The position numbers and the translations under genes are program-made. Shown one piece after another: positions 36,026 through 46,361 of a stretch of 64,000 nucleotides of DNA (position 1 is its first letter; every line of letters begins with the position of its first letter). This DNA comes from Frischella japonica (GTDB lineage Bacteria > Pseudomonadota > Gammaproteobacteria > Enterobacterales > Orbaceae), in assembly GCF_014489845.1 (NCBI RefSeq), contig NZ_JABURY010000013.1, positions 1-64,000 on the forward strand, given 5' to 3'. The notes below the pieces were generated by a model. The model saw only the letters and a program-made list of their open reading frames with translations, did not search any database and was not told the DNA's origin.

Positions 36026-36480
36026 TTTTACAAATTAACGATTTTTATAAAAACAACAATAATCATTTAAAAAAAATTTTAACAGTTATAAACACAAACT
36101 AATAAATAAGAAAAATAAAGTAGTAATGTATAAACTAATTTGTGGATCACAATACCCATTTTCAATTTTACAAAAATACTCTTTTTCCAAACCTATTAAA
36201 AAGAAATCTGAAACTTATCACTTTTAAAGTGGGGGTATATTACGATAGTTTACATGGATTATCAATATTCAAGTATATGTGTTTATTTATTTCAATCAAA
36301 TTGCATTCTACATTATGCTCAACTTTTAGAAACAAATTCAGTGAACTTGGTTTAAAATTATTTCTTACTACTATTATAAAATTTGTTCTCAAACCAGCTA
36401 AAATTTCAAACTCAATCTCGCTGGTAATTTACCTGTATTATATTGATTTTTAATGATATTCTAATAATACAATGACTTAA
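36026..36480 (+). other. AT-rich spacer, nothing supported
   Basis: Separates the TM2 gene from the DUF421 gene. A 103-codon frame at 36142 lacks a ribosome-binding site and has the composition of translated A/T spacer. Promoters for both flanking genes must lie here, but none stands out. Confidence 0.4.
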
Positions 36481-36505
36481 CTTGTTAATTATTTGGAGAT
36501 TGGTT

Positions 36506-37315
36506 ATGTATTTAGTTGAAATGGCACCGAAATTTTTATTAGCATTAGTAATTTTACTTATTTATGTAAAATTATCAGGGAAAAGCCAGATAGCTCCCAT
36601 GTCTCAATTGGATCAAGTAGGGAGTATGGTCATCGGTGCATTAGTTGGGGGAGCATTATTGAGTCCATCGGTCTCTGCTGTCGATGCAGCTTGTTTAGTT
36701 ATAATTTGGGGGGGATTATTAGTTTTAATACGTTACATAAAATCTAAAAATTCTAAACTTCGTGATGCAATAGATGGTAAACCGATTCAATTAGTGAAAA
36801 GTGGCCATTTAATTTCTGCTAACTTTCTTAAAGCCAATTTACCGGTAAGAGATTTCGAAACACTCGTTAACGTTCAAGGGATTTGTTCTTTTAATCAACT
36901 AAAAGAGGTCTGGTATGAACTAAACGGTTCTTTAACCATCATAAAAAAAGGCGATAAAGATATAGCCGTTTTATTGATTGAAGAAAGTGCAATTAGTCAG
37001 GGAAATCTTGAACAGTTACATAAAAATGAAGCGTGGCTAACTGCACAAATCAAAGAACAGGGTTATAATGATATTAGTGAAATTTTTTGTGCCGAATGGT
37101 TTGATAATAAATTATTTATTTATCCAAATGATGGTGTTGTAGTACAAGCTCCAAAACAAGAGAAACAAGAGAAACAAGAGAAACAAGAGAAACAAGAGAA
37201 ACAAGAGAAACAAGAGAATCTTACTGAAAAATCTACTGACAAACCAGTAAAAAAAACGACTACCAAAAAAACGGTTAAACCAAAAACGACTAAAAAAGCA
37301 CAGCCAACCGAATAA
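36506..37315 (+). CDS. DUF421 (YetF-like) membrane protein with charged repeat tail
   Basis: ATG 36506 has TTGGAGAT upstream. The N-terminus holds three membrane helices (FLLALVILLIYVKLSGKSQI, GSMVIGALVGGALLSPSVSA, ACLVIIWGGLLVLIRYI), followed by a soluble DUF421/YetF domain (NFLKANLPVRDFETLVNVQG, LNGSLTIIKKGDKDIAVLL). From about residue 217 it has seven K-Q-E repeats and then a Lys/Thr-rich tail (KPVKKTTTKKTVKPKTTKKA). YetF proteins of Bacillus affect spore germination and outgrowth; the role here is unknown. The tail is unusual for the family and is probably cytoplasmic. Confidence 0.75.
   Translation: MYLVEMAPKFLLALVILLIYVKLSGKSQIAPMSQLDQVGSMVIGALVGGALLSPSVSAVDAACLVIIWGGLLVLIRYIKSKNSKLRDAIDGKPIQLVKSGHLISANFLKANLPVRDFETLVNVQGICSFNQLKEVWYELNGSLTIIKKGDKDIAVLLIEESAISQGNLEQLHKNEAWLTAQIKEQGYNDISEIFCAEWFDNKLFIYPNDGVVVQAPKQEKQEKQEKQEKQEKQEKQENLTEKSTDKPVKKTTTKKTVKPKTTKKAQPTE
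37154..37216 (+). repeat. Seven perfect tandem copies of a 9-bp unit
   Basis: AAACAAGAG repeated seven times (63 bp) in frame, encoding K-Q-E repeats near the end of the DUF421 protein. Loss or gain of units keeps the frame and only changes tail length. Confidence 0.95.
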
Positions 37316-37361
37316 CATTAAGCAATAGGTGGATAAATTTTATCCACCTTTATTTTATTGT

Positions 37362-37634
37362 TTAGCGCAATTGGCTATCCTTACATCCTCGACGATTATA
37401 AAGTTGTAAAGATTTTTCCTGCAATTTATCAAATTGATTTTGACAATCAATACAGTATTGCACTCCTTTAATGGCACGTCTCCTTGCTTGAGGAATGGGT
37501 TCTTGACATTCCAAGCAGAATTTTGCACTAAGTTTAGCTTGATTTAAGTGTCGTCTGGCATTTTCAATTGCATCAGAAATAGTACTTTCGATTTGTTGAT
37601 TAACGGCATCTTCAGATGCCCAGCCTACCGCCAT
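37362..37634 (-). CDS. ybiI: DksA/TraR-type zinc-finger protein YbiI
   Basis: Ninety residues matching E. coli YbiI: MAVGWASEDAVNQQIEST, PIPQARRRAIKGVQYCIDCQ and the ending YNRRGCKDSQLR. The C4 zinc finger is CLEC...CIDC. The long coiled coil of DksA is absent. E. coli YbiI has no firm function. Monocistronic, with GGAGG before the start. Confidence 0.9.
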   Translation of the reverse strand: MAVGWASEDAVNQQIESTISDAIENARRHLNQAKLSAKFCLECQEPIPQARRRAIKGVQYCIDCQNQFDKLQEKSLQLYNRRGCKDSQLR

Positions 37635-37855
37635 AATAAAAACCTCCTTAGCATATTAATTATAGCTAATATTGGGTTTAATTCGATAAATATCAATAAG
37701 TTACACTTATTTTATTAATAACCTTCTCTTGTAGTTATCATAAATAATGATATGATAAAATTAGTTAACTAATTAAATTAGTTTGTTTTTTGTGTTTATT
37801 TTCTTGAAAAAAAGTTATTTTAGATAATACCATACATCAAAACGAGGAGTGTGTG

Positions 37856-38389
37856 ATGAAACAGTTTGAATTAGCGACTTTTGCTGGCGGATGCTTTTGG
37901 TGTATGGTAAAACCTTTTGATCAATATGAAGGCGTCGAAAAAGTGGTATCGGGTTATACAGGTGGAACTCTAGAAAATCCTACATATCAGGAAGTTTGTC
38001 ATGGCGGAACAGGGCATACCGAAGCAGTACAAATCACTTTTGATCCACAAAAAATCACCTACAAACAGTTATTAGATATTTTTTGGCAACAAATCGATCC
38101 AACTGATAGCAACGGTCAATTTGCTGATCGTGGTGATTCTTATCGACCTGTTATTTTTTATCACAATGAATATCAATTACAACAGGCACAAGACTCCAAA
38201 GCAGCCTTACAAGCAAGTCATCGATTTGCTCACCCGATTAAAGTCGCCATTGAACCGGCAAAAAAATTCTATCCAGCTGAAGATTACCATCAAGATTTTT
38301 ATCGTAAACAACCAAATCATTATCAACGTTATCATAAAATGTCTGGTCGAGCTGATTTTATCATTAAACATTGGCATGATAACAAATAA
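37856..38389 (+). CDS. msrA: Peptide methionine-S-sulfoxide reductase
   Basis: Reduces the S form of methionine sulfoxide. Catalytic Cys13 is in [45 protein letters not shown] and YHQDF are family hallmarks. ATG 37856 follows CGAGGAGTG. 177 residues, the short cytoplasmic form. First of a cluster with a b-type cytochrome and msrB. Confidence 0.96.
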   Translation: MKQFELATFAGGCFWCMVKPFDQYEGVEKVVSGYTGGTLENPTYQEVCHGGTGHTEAVQITFDPQKITYKQLLDIFWQQIDPTDSNGQFADRGDSYRPVIFYHNEYQLQQAQDSKAALQASHRFAHPIKVAIEPAKKFYPAEDYHQDFYRKQPNHYQRYHKMSGRADFIIKHWHDNK

Positions 38390-38406
38390 CAGAAAGAGAG
38401 ATCATA

Positions 38407-38925
38407 ATGCAAAATTTTCCACACTATACTACTCAACAAAAATGGAACCATTGGCTTACAGCATTATTAATATTTGCTGTTATCATATTACCCATGTTTA
38501 AGATTAGTTTAAGCCATTGGTTAGGAGGAATGACTAATGTTTATATGCTACATAAATCATTAGGCACATTAGTATTATTTTTTACTTTTTGGCGCATATT
38601 CTTCATTATAAAACAAGGTGTACCCAATACTTTACCTAAAACAAAAAAATTACAACGTGCTCTCGCTAAATCTGTACAAGGGTGTATTTATTTATTATTA
38701 ATATTGTTGCCACTGTCGGGTTATTTAATGAGTAGTAGATCACTTAATTTTTTCAATTTTATCAACATACCAGCCATGCCGTTACCGAATTATGGCTACG
38801 TTTTTTTTCATTCCGTCCATATTTATGGATCTTATCTATTAATGGTCCTGATTTTGATGCATATTCTTGCTGCGATTTATCATCATTGGTGGATTAAAGA
38901 TAATGTAGTTAGGTCTATGGTATAA
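38407..38925 (+). CDS. Cytochrome b561-family membrane protein
   Basis: Four membrane helices in 172 residues with heme-ligand histidines in KWNHWLTALLI, YMLHKSLGTLVL, FFHSVHIYGSYLL and LMHILAAIYHH. It is a two-heme, quinol-linked b561 of the YodB/CybB type. It starts 17 bp after msrA and lies before msrB, so it may feed electrons to oxidative-damage repair or another periplasmic acceptor; the link is from position only. Confidence 0.85.
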   Translation: MQNFPHYTTQQKWNHWLTALLIFAVIILPMFKISLSHWLGGMTNVYMLHKSLGTLVLFFTFWRIFFIIKQGVPNTLPKTKKLQRALAKSVQGCIYLLLILLPLSGYLMSSRSLNFFNFINIPAMPLPNYGYVFFHSVHIYGSYLLMVLILMHILAAIYHHWWIKDNVVRSMV

Positions 38926-39003
38926 ACGTTTAAAAAATTTTTTATATTAGCGAAAACATTGCTAATAATTTTTATGAGTAAGCAATATCAAAAGGGGTGT
39001 AGT

Positions 39004-39450
39004 ATGAATAATGTAAGTAAAAAACAGGCCATTTTAGCCTTAAATGCGATGCAACGTTATGTGACGCAACAAAATGGTACTGAACCCCCATTTGACAATG
39101 AATTCTATCATCACAAAGCTGAAGGAATTTATGTTGATATTGTTTCTGGCGAACCGTTATTTTCTTCATTAGATAAGTTTGACTCAAGGTGTGGTTGGCC
39201 AAGTTTCACTAAACCGATTGAACCTAATAATGTTATTGAAAAACAAGATAATAGTTATGGTATGCAGCGAACCGAGGTGCGTTCGGCTAATGCCGATTCC
39301 CATCTAGGTCACGTTTTCCCTGATGGGCCAAAAACATTGGGAGGATTACGTTACTGCATTAATTCTGCAGCATTGCGTTTTATTCCAAAAATGGATTTAG
39401 AAAAAGAAGGTTATGGGCAATATTTAAAACTTTTTGAAAAAACAAAATAG
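39004..39450 (+). CDS. msrB: Peptide methionine-R-sulfoxide reductase
   Basis: Reduces the R form of methionine sulfoxide. [27 protein letters not shown] and catalytic Cys in [11 protein letters not shown] are present. The zinc-binding CxxC of E. coli-type MsrB is absent: [15 protein letters not shown] replaces it, as in the zinc-free PilB-type group. ATG 39004 after AAAAGGGG is chosen over an upstream ATG that would add 15 residues. 148 residues. Confidence 0.95.
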   Translation: MNNVSKKQAILALNAMQRYVTQQNGTEPPFDNEFYHHKAEGIYVDIVSGEPLFSSLDKFDSRCGWPSFTKPIEPNNVIEKQDNSYGMQRTEVRSANADSHLGHVFPDGPKTLGGLRYCINSAALRFIPKMDLEKEGYGQYLKLFEKTK

Positions 39451-39485
39451 ATTTACTTCAGCAATCCAAAATTCAGGAACATAAA

Positions 39486-40916
39486 ATGGCAGTCCATTTA
39501 ATTTGGTTTCGCAATGATCTGCGCATTCAAGATAACTTAGCACTCTATCATGCTTGTAAAGATGATAGTGCTCAGGTAATAGCGATATATATTGCTACGC
39601 CAAAACAATGGCGACAGCATAATATGTCGCCTCGACAATGTCATTTTATTTATCAACATTTACAACAACTGCATATTTCACTTAATAAATTGAATATTTC
39701 TCTAATATATCAAGAAGTTGATTATTTCAAAGATGCAATATCAACTATTGAACTGTATTGCCAAAAGTATCAAGTAACTGATATTTTCTTTAATCAACAA
39801 TATGAATGGAATGAACAACAACGTGATCATAAAGTGATTCAGTTGTTGCATAGAAAAAATATACAATGCCATTTTTTCGACGATGCTGTACTAATTTCAC
39901 CAAATCATATTGTTACCGCTAATGGAAGTATGTATCGCGTTTTTACGCCATTCCAAAGGCGTTATCATCAATATTTTCTCCAAAATGCGCTAAAGATAGT
40001 CGATCAACCAAATCTACGCCATCAACAGCAATTACCATTACAACAATCTGAGTTAATCAGGCCGTTTAATTATCCATTGGAAGCGAATCATTTTTTCCCT
40101 GTTGGTGAAACACAAGCATTACAACTCTTAGATAAGTTTTGTCGTGAGGATGTTGAGGATTATTTAAATTTACGTGATTTGCCAGCCATTAATGGTACCA
40201 GTCAGTTATCCGCTTATCTAACTATTGGTATATTGTCACCAAGGCAATGTCTTGCCAAACTGCAATCAGAGCATCCTCGATTTTTGGATTTTAGTCGATC
40301 TGGTGCTTATGGATGGTTTTGTCAATTAGTCTGGCGAGAATTCTATTATCATTTATTAGCGCGTTATCCTAAATTATCAAAAAATTTACCTTTTATAGAT
40401 TGGACTAAGTATATCGTCTGGCGCAATAACCAATCTGATTTTATTGCATGGCAAAATGGTCTAACTGGCTATCCTATCGTTGATGCTGCTATGCGTCAAT
40501 TGAAACAAACGGGATGGATGCATAATCGACTACGTTTAATTACAGCTAGTTTTTTAGTGAAAGATTTATTGATTGATTGGCGATGGGGAGAAACTTATTT
40601 TATGTCGCAATTAATTGATGGTAATTTGGCTGCCAATAATGGTGGGTGGCAGTGGTCTGCATCAACTGGTACTGATGCAGCTCCTTATTTCCGGATTTTT
40701 AATCCTACAACTCAAGGGCAACGATTTGATCCTAAGGGTAAATTTATTCGTCAATATCTTCCTGAATTAGCTCAAGTTCCTGATAAATATATACATCAAC
40801 CACATGTATGGGCTAAACAACAACAAATAAAGTTAGATTATCCAACACCGATCATAACGCATTCTCAAGCCAGGTTAAACACGTTAAATGCATATAATGA
40901 TGCAAAATCACGTTGA
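39486..40916 (+). CDS. phrB: Deoxyribodipyrimidine photolyase
   Basis: Light-driven repair of cyclobutane pyrimidine dimers. The N-terminal antenna domain begins VHLIWFRNDLRIQDNLALYH. The FAD domain shows SQLSAYLTIGILSPRQCLAK, FCQLVWREFYYHLL, GWMHNRLRLITASFLVKDLL, DGNLAANNGGWQWSASTGTD and PYFRIFNPTTQGQRFD. 476 residues (E. coli 472). Start 35 bp after msrB, so probably read with it. Confidence 0.97.
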   Translation: MAVHLIWFRNDLRIQDNLALYHACKDDSAQVIAIYIATPKQWRQHNMSPRQCHFIYQHLQQLHISLNKLNISLIYQEVDYFKDAISTIELYCQKYQVTDIFFNQQYEWNEQQRDHKVIQLLHRKNIQCHFFDDAVLISPNHIVTANGSMYRVFTPFQRRYHQYFLQNALKIVDQPNLRHQQQLPLQQSELIRPFNYPLEANHFFPVGETQALQLLDKFCREDVEDYLNLRDLPAINGTSQLSAYLTIGILSPRQCLAKLQSEHPRFLDFSRSGAYGWFCQLVWREFYYHLLARYPKLSKNLPFIDWTKYIVWRNNQSDFIAWQNGLTGYPIVDAAMRQLKQTGWMHNRLRLITASFLVKDLLIDWRWGETYFMSQLIDGNLAANNGGWQWSASTGTDAAPYFRIFNPTTQGQRFDPKGKFIRQYLPELAQVPDKYIHQPHVWAKQQQIKLDYPTPIITHSQARLNTLNAYNDAKSR

Positions 40917-41069
40917 CAATGTATAAGCTCATTCGCACTTATTGGCACAATAGCCAAAGTGGTGATAAAATTAGTTGCCTTTTTAACATAACAAATTAAA
41001 ATGCATGAATTTATTTTGTTTATAAATATTCTGTAAACAAAAATGTTATAAAATTGATGAGACAAAAAT

Positions 41070-42275
41070 ATGATAATTAAACCTAAAATTCGTGGCTTTA
41101 TCTGTACTACCACTCATCCTGTTGGTTGTGAAGCAAATGTTAATGAACAAATTGCTTACGTTAAGTCAAAAGGAAAAATTTCCAATGGACCGAAAAAAGT
41201 ATTGGTTATTGGTGCTTCAACCGGTTATGGTTTAGCTTCACGTATCACCGCCGCTTTTGGTTCAGATGCAGCAACCATCGGCGTTTTCTTCGAAAAACCA
41301 GGTACTGATACTAAACCAGGAACAGCAGGTTGGTATAATTCTGCTGCTTTTGATAAAGCGGCTAAAGCAGCTGGTTTGTACGCGAAAAGCGTGAATGGCG
41401 ATGCCTTTTCAAATGAATGCCGACAAACTGTGATTGATCTAATTAAGCAAGATTTAGGTCAAATCGATTTAGTTGTTTATTCATTAGCATCGCCAGTTCG
41501 TAAAATGCCAGATTCTGGTGAAGTTGTTCGTTCAGCATTAAAACCTATCGGTCAATCTTACAAATCTGTCGCCCTTGATACCAACAAAGATGTATTAATT
41601 GAAGCAACGGTAGAACCGGCTAGCGAACAAGAAATTGCCGATACCGTTAAAGTAATGGGGGGACAAGACTGGGAGCTTTGGATGAACGCATTATCTGAAG
41701 CAGGTGTATTAGCGGATAACGCACAAGCGGTCGCTTATTCTTATATTGGTACAGAGTTGACATGGCCAATTTATTGGCATGGTACACTGGGTAAAGCTAA
41801 AGAAGATTTAGATCGGGCAGCACAGGCAATTGATAAACAATTAGCCACCAAACAAGGGCATGCTTATGTGGCTGTATTAAAATCTGTGGTAACACAAGCT
41901 TCTTCTGCAATTCCAGTTATGCCATTATACATTGCTATGTCATTTAAAGTAATGAAAGAGCAAGGAATTCACGAAGGCTGTATCGAACAAATACAACGTA
42001 TGTTTGCCACTAAGCTTTACGTGAATGGTCAACCACAAACCGATGAAAAACATCGTTTACGCTTAGATGATTGGGAACTACGCCCAGAAGTCCAAAATAC
42101 ATGTAAAGAAATTTGGTCAAAAGTAACTGATGATACCATCTATCAAGTCACTGACTATCAAGGCTATAAAGATGAATTTTTACGTTTATTTGGTTTTGGT
42201 ATTAAAGGTGTCGATTATGATGCGGACGTAAATCCTAACGTGCAATTTGATGTCATCGATCTCACAGCCCATTAA
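41070..42275 (+). CDS. fabV: trans-2-enoyl-ACP/CoA reductase
   Basis: NADH-dependent last step of fatty-acid elongation. FabV replaces or supplements FabI and is intrinsically tolerant to triclosan. [19 protein letters not shown] start [23 protein letters not shown] loop [33 protein letters not shown] and the Tyr-x8-Lys motif in [10 protein letters not shown] are visible. 401 residues, normal. Monocistronic. Confidence 0.97.
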   Translation: MIIKPKIRGFICTTTHPVGCEANVNEQIAYVKSKGKISNGPKKVLVIGASTGYGLASRITAAFGSDAATIGVFFEKPGTDTKPGTAGWYNSAAFDKAAKAAGLYAKSVNGDAFSNECRQTVIDLIKQDLGQIDLVVYSLASPVRKMPDSGEVVRSALKPIGQSYKSVALDTNKDVLIEATVEPASEQEIADTVKVMGGQDWELWMNALSEAGVLADNAQAVAYSYIGTELTWPIYWHGTLGKAKEDLDRAAQAIDKQLATKQGHAYVAVLKSVVTQASSAIPVMPLYIAMSFKVMKEQGIHEGCIEQIQRMFATKLYVNGQPQTDEKHRLRLDDWELRPEVQNTCKEIWSKVTDDTIYQVTDYQGYKDEFLRLFGFGIKGVDYDADVNPNVQFDVIDLTAH

Positions 42276-42297
42276 TATATTTATAAAGCATTAATTT

Positions 42298-42321
42298 ATT
42301 CCCCCTATAATAAGGGGGAAT
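42298..42321 (+). terminator. GC-rich hairpin after fabV
   Basis: ATTCCCCCT / AGGGGGAAT with a short A/T loop, 22 bp after the fabV stop. There is no clear T run, but it is the only strong stem between the convergent fabV and yddG genes. Confidence 0.5.
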
Positions 42322-42385
42322 ATCAGATAATAATCAATAAATTACGAGTTGCTAACAACCTTATATATTAAATTTAACAACACTA

Positions 42386-43297
42386 TTAATTGATTTTTTT
42401 TACCGACTGCTGTTTTTGTCGAGTAGCTAACCAACATAGTAATGCACCACAGCAAACAAATCCAACCCCTTGCCAAAAAGAAAAAGTGAGTGAAACATTT
42501 AGTAAAACCGATGATAAACTCGCAGAAATAATCGGAATAAAATAAGATGCACCGGCTAAAACCGTGACGTTGCCGTAAAATACGCCATAATTCCATGCTG
42601 CATAACCAACACCAATTGCGAATGCTGCTAGAATAATGCAAAAAATCATAAAACCATTTTTAAACGAAAGGGGCGGTTCTGATGAGAAACCATATTGAAT
42701 CCACATAACCATTGACGTTATCATCAGGAAAAGTGTCACACCATTTTTTCCTGCTGCGAGTTTTACCGTGATAATACAATAACTGGCCCAAATTAATGAT
42801 CCAATAAATGCTAAGCTATAACTCAATGGATTATTTTTAATATTTTCAAACATCATTGCTAAATCAAGACCTTGTTCACCACCTAAAACCCAGCCAATAC
42901 CAATTATAGGTAATATACTACCAGGTAAGATTAACCAATTGGCTTTTTGGTTATTGAAAAATATGGCAAATAAAATAGTAAAAGTTGGCCATAAATAATT
43001 TAACATACTCACTTCTACAGCTTGCCGACCTGTACTGGCTAAACCAATCGATAATGAAAAGCACAATTCATAACTGACGAATAATAGGCCACCCCAAATT
43101 AAATAACGCCAAGGATAAGCGCGAAGCGGTTTTAACCCAAAGGTTAATATTAAGATCAAACTTGCGACGGTATAGATCACTGCAACACCAGCATGGGCGC
43201 CTAAATTTTCACACACAATACGGATAGTGCCGACTAAAGAACTCCATAAAAAGATGGCAGAAAAACCAATGAGTGTTGCGCGATTTTTGTTTGTCAT
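42386..43297 (-). CDS. yddG: Aromatic amino acid exporter YddG
   Basis: A 303-residue EamA/DMT-family transporter with about ten helices. SAIFLWSSLVGTIRIVCENL, GLLFVSYELCFSLSIGLAST, VEVSMLNYLWPTF and AWNYGVFYGNVTVLAGASYF match YddG, which exports aromatic amino acids and analogues across the inner membrane. Divergent from ybiT. Confidence 0.9.
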   Translation of the reverse strand: MTNKNRATLIGFSAIFLWSSLVGTIRIVCENLGAHAGVAVIYTVASLILILTFGLKPLRAYPWRYLIWGGLLFVSYELCFSLSIGLASTGRQAVEVSMLNYLWPTFTILFAIFFNNQKANWLILPGSILPIIGIGWVLGGEQGLDLAMMFENIKNNPLSYSLAFIGSLIWASYCIITVKLAAGKNGVTLFLMITSMVMWIQYGFSSEPPLSFKNGFMIFCIILAAFAIGVGYAAWNYGVFYGNVTVLAGASYFIPIISASLSSVLLNVSLTFSFWQGVGFVCCGALLCWLATRQKQQSVKKIN

Positions 43298-43506
43298 ATA
43301 GAAAATAACAACCAGATAATAAGGAATACTAAATATAAAAGATATTATACCGGAACAACGGCCAGAATTTCTACGTAAATAAAAGAGTTATTTCTGTGTA
43401 AACGATTATTAAGTTGATTTACTCGCACCAATTCGCACCTTATGGCATAATACGCAGAAAATTTTGTTAACCACTCTCATAGTGGTTTTATTTAGAGAGT
43501 TAATTC

Positions 43507-45102
43507 GTGTTAAGTACAAATAATATTACAATGCAGTTTGGTAGCAAACCGCTTTTTGAAAATATTTCCGTAAAATTTGGTGGTGGGAACCGTTATGGTC
43601 TTATTGGCGCAAATGGTAGTGGGAAGTCGACCTTTATGAAAATTCTAGGCGGTGATTTGATACCTACTTCAGGAAATGTTGCCATCGACCCACACGAGCG
43701 CATTGGTAAATTAAAACAAGATCAATTTGCCTATGAACAATATACTGTTATTGATACGGTCATTATGGGTCATACCGAACTATGGCAAGTAAAACAAGAA
43801 CGAGATCATATCTATTCGCTCCCAGAAATGAGCGAAGAGGACGGATATAAAGTCGCCGATCTTGAAGTGCAATATGCCGAAATGGACGGTTATAGTGCTG
43901 AGTCTAGAGCAGGTGAATTATTATTAGGTGTTGGTATTCCTGTAGAGCAACATTTCGGATTGATGAGTGAAATTGCCCCTGGTTGGAAACTTCGAGTATT
44001 GTTGGCGCAAGCGTTATTTTCAGATCCTGATATATTGTTGTTAGATGAACCGACTAATAACTTAGATATTGCTACTATTCGCTGGTTAGAGCAAATACTA
44101 AACGAACGTGAAAGTACCATGATTATTATTTCACATGATCGCCATTTTTTAAATATGGTTTGTACTCACATGGCTGACTTAGATTACGGCGAGTTACGCG
44201 TTTACCCAGGAAATTATGATGAATATATGACAGCCGCAACTCAGGCTAGAGAGCGTTTATTGGCTGATAATGCTAAGAAAAAAGCTCAAATAAGTGAATT
44301 ACAGTCATTTGTTAGCCGCTTTAGTGCAAATGCTTCCAAATCAAAACAAGCCACGTCTCGAGCTAAGCAAATTGAAAAAATTCAACTGGAAGAAGTCAAA
44401 GCATCTAGCCGTCAAAATCCTTTTATTCGTTTCGATCAAGATAAAAAACTTTATCGTAATGCGCTGGTTGTTGAGGATCTTACAAAAGGATTTGATTCCG
44501 TAACACTTTTTAAACAACTTAAGCTGATGGTTGAGGTTGGCGAAAAGGTAGCCATTTTAGGAACGAATGGTATTGGTAAATCCACATTGATCAAAACGTT
44601 AATGGGGGAATTAACTCCAGATTGTGGTGAAATAAAGTGGTCAGAAAATGCTAATATTGGTTATTATGCGCAAGATCATGAATACGAATTTGAACAAGAT
44701 CTAAATCTATTTGATTGGATGAGTCAATGGAAGCAACCTCAGGATGATGAGCAAGCCGTAAGGGGGATTCTTGGCCGGTTACTATTCTCACAAGATGATA
44801 TCAAGAAAAAAGTGAAAGTATTGTCTGGTGGTGAAAAAGGGCGGATGTTATTTGGTAAATTAATGTTACAACGACCAAACATTATTGTGATGGATGAACC
44901 AACTAACCATATGGATATGGAATCAATTGAATCGCTGAACATGGCATTAGAACTTTATAAAGGCACATTATTTTTTGTTTCACATGACCGTGAGTTCGTT
45001 AGTTCATTAGCTACCAGAATTATTGAAATTACACCAAATAAAGTGATAGATTATAGCGGAAACTATGAGGATTATTTACGTAGTCAGGGCATTGAAGCTT
45101 AG
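43507..45102 (+). CDS. ybiT: ABC-F translation factor YbiT
   Basis: Two ATPase domains without membrane segments. First: Walker [10 protein letters not shown], signature region [17 protein letters not shown], Walker [13 protein letters not shown]. Second: Walker [29 protein letters not shown]. Between them is the charged P-site linker ([20 protein letters not shown]). 531 residues (E. coli YbiT 530). ABC-F proteins act at the ribosomal E site. The frame is GTG-started at 43507. Confidence 0.95.
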   Translation: MLSTNNITMQFGSKPLFENISVKFGGGNRYGLIGANGSGKSTFMKILGGDLIPTSGNVAIDPHERIGKLKQDQFAYEQYTVIDTVIMGHTELWQVKQERDHIYSLPEMSEEDGYKVADLEVQYAEMDGYSAESRAGELLLGVGIPVEQHFGLMSEIAPGWKLRVLLAQALFSDPDILLLDEPTNNLDIATIRWLEQILNERESTMIIISHDRHFLNMVCTHMADLDYGELRVYPGNYDEYMTAATQARERLLADNAKKKAQISELQSFVSRFSANASKSKQATSRAKQIEKIQLEEVKASSRQNPFIRFDQDKKLYRNALVVEDLTKGFDSVTLFKQLKLMVEVGEKVAILGTNGIGKSTLIKTLMGELTPDCGEIKWSENANIGYYAQDHEYEFEQDLNLFDWMSQWKQPQDDEQAVRGILGRLLFSQDDIKKKVKVLSGGEKGRMLFGKLMLQRPNIIVMDEPTNHMDMESIESLNMALELYKGTLFFVSHDREFVSSLATRIIEITPNKVIDYSGNYEDYLRSQGIEA

Positions 45103-45140
45103 TTAATAATCATTAAATAATAATTTAATTATCGACTAAA

Positions 45141-45186
45141 AAGGATTTCACTGGCTATAGTTTTAGTGAAATCCTTAGTTTTTTAC
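45141..45186 (+). terminator. Terminator after ybiT
   Basis: AAGGATTTCACT and AGTGAAATCCTT pair perfectly around a 14-base loop, followed by TTTTTT within a few bases. It is 38 bp after the stop. Confidence 0.85.
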
Positions 45187-45469
45187 TATCCATCATGACC
45201 AGTATTTTTTTGATTACTTACTAGTATCAATAAAAGTATCAATAAAAACGACCTTTTCTTAATATGTTAAGAGATGATCATCTTGATTAAAATCATTACC
45301 CTTTTTTAAACCTTGTTGTGAACTTAATAACTCAGTCAACATCAAATTAATTTTACCCCAACTTTAACCATATCATAACCGGCTGCAATATGATTTTTTA
45401 GATAAGCAAATCGATCTTAATCCTTAAAATATTCATTAAGATCGATTTGGATAACTATTTTCTAATCAA
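45187..45469 (+). other. Spacer between ybiT and metQ
   Basis: No gene seen. ATCGATCTTA / TAAGATCGAT near 45411-45445 forms a good hairpin just past the metQ stop and probably ends the metNIQ transcript on the minus strand. Confidence 0.45.
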
Positions 45470-46297
45470 TTATTTCTGTGGCCAAATAAAGCGACCTTTA
45501 GCATCAGGATCCTCATTGATAAAGTTTTTAAGCAGATCTGATTGATACAAATTTTTAACATCTTGAGCCCATTGGGTATTTAGATTTTCTTTTTTTATGA
45601 CAACCATTAATTCTAAATTTGGCGATAGTTGCTCATAGATTAAAGCATCAGTTGCCGGAATTTTACTTAACCATGCCACTCCCCCTGGCATGATAGCGTA
45701 ATCAACTTCACTTAACATTCGAGGAATCAACTCTGATAAAACCGATTTAAATTGTAACTGATGAGGATTATTAGCAATATCGGTCAAATTCGCTGTACCT
45801 AAGTCAATACCTGGTTTTAACGTGATCCAATTAAGTTTCTGCAACATAATTAAAGCGCGAGCAGTATTAGAAGGATCATTAGGTATAGCTATTGTTTGCC
45901 CTTGAGCAATTTCATTAATTGATCGATGTTTTTGGGAATATAGCGCAGCCGGTATTGACGGTATGTGTACTAATGATATCAGATCATTATGTGTTTCTTT
46001 ATTATAAACATCTAGATATGCCTGATGCTGTGCTGCATTTAAATCGATAAAGCCTTCTACTAAGGCTGAATTGGCATCACGTAACGAGCTAAAATTTACG
46101 AGTTTTACAGTATAACCTTGCTTTTCTAATTCAGGTTTGACTAAGCGCTCCATTAAAATATTATGCATACTCGGTGGCAAACCTACCACTATTTCTTTCT
46201 TTTCTACTGAATTAGCAGACGTTTTAGACTGATGATCACAGCCTGATAACATCAAGGCTAATAACAACATAAATGGAAGATAGAAAAACGGCTTCAT
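45470..46297 (-). CDS. metQ: D/L-methionine-binding lipoprotein
   Basis: Periplasmic substrate-binding lipoprotein of the MetNIQ methionine importer. The signal MKPFFYLPFMLLLALMLSGC gives lipidated Cys20. KEIVVGLPPSMHNILMERLV opens the NlpA-type fold; ALVEGFIDLNAAQHQAYLD and IAIPNDPSNTARALIML line the binding site. 275 residues. Third gene of metN-metI-metQ. Confidence 0.95.
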   Translation of the reverse strand: MKPFFYLPFMLLLALMLSGCDHQSKTSANSVEKKEIVVGLPPSMHNILMERLVKPELEKQGYTVKLVNFSSLRDANSALVEGFIDLNAAQHQAYLDVYNKETHNDLISLVHIPSIPAALYSQKHRSINEIAQGQTIAIPNDPSNTARALIMLQKLNWITLKPGIDLGTANLTDIANNPHQLQFKSVLSELIPRMLSEVDYAIMPGGVAWLSKIPATDALIYEQLSPNLELMVVIKKENLNTQWAQDVKNLYQSDLLKNFINEDPDAKGRFIWPQK

Positions 46298-46361
46298 ACA
46301 AATTCCTTAGTAACTTTTGTTTAAGTGAGAAAATATGTTTATTAAGATACTTAAAGACAAT

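Noticed and set aside
36142..36453. 103-codon plus-strand frame
   Set aside because: Composition is that of translated AT-rich spacer; no start signal or recognisable motif.
37154..37216. Repeat array as CRISPR
   Set aside because: The 9-bp units have no spacers and are in a coding frame.
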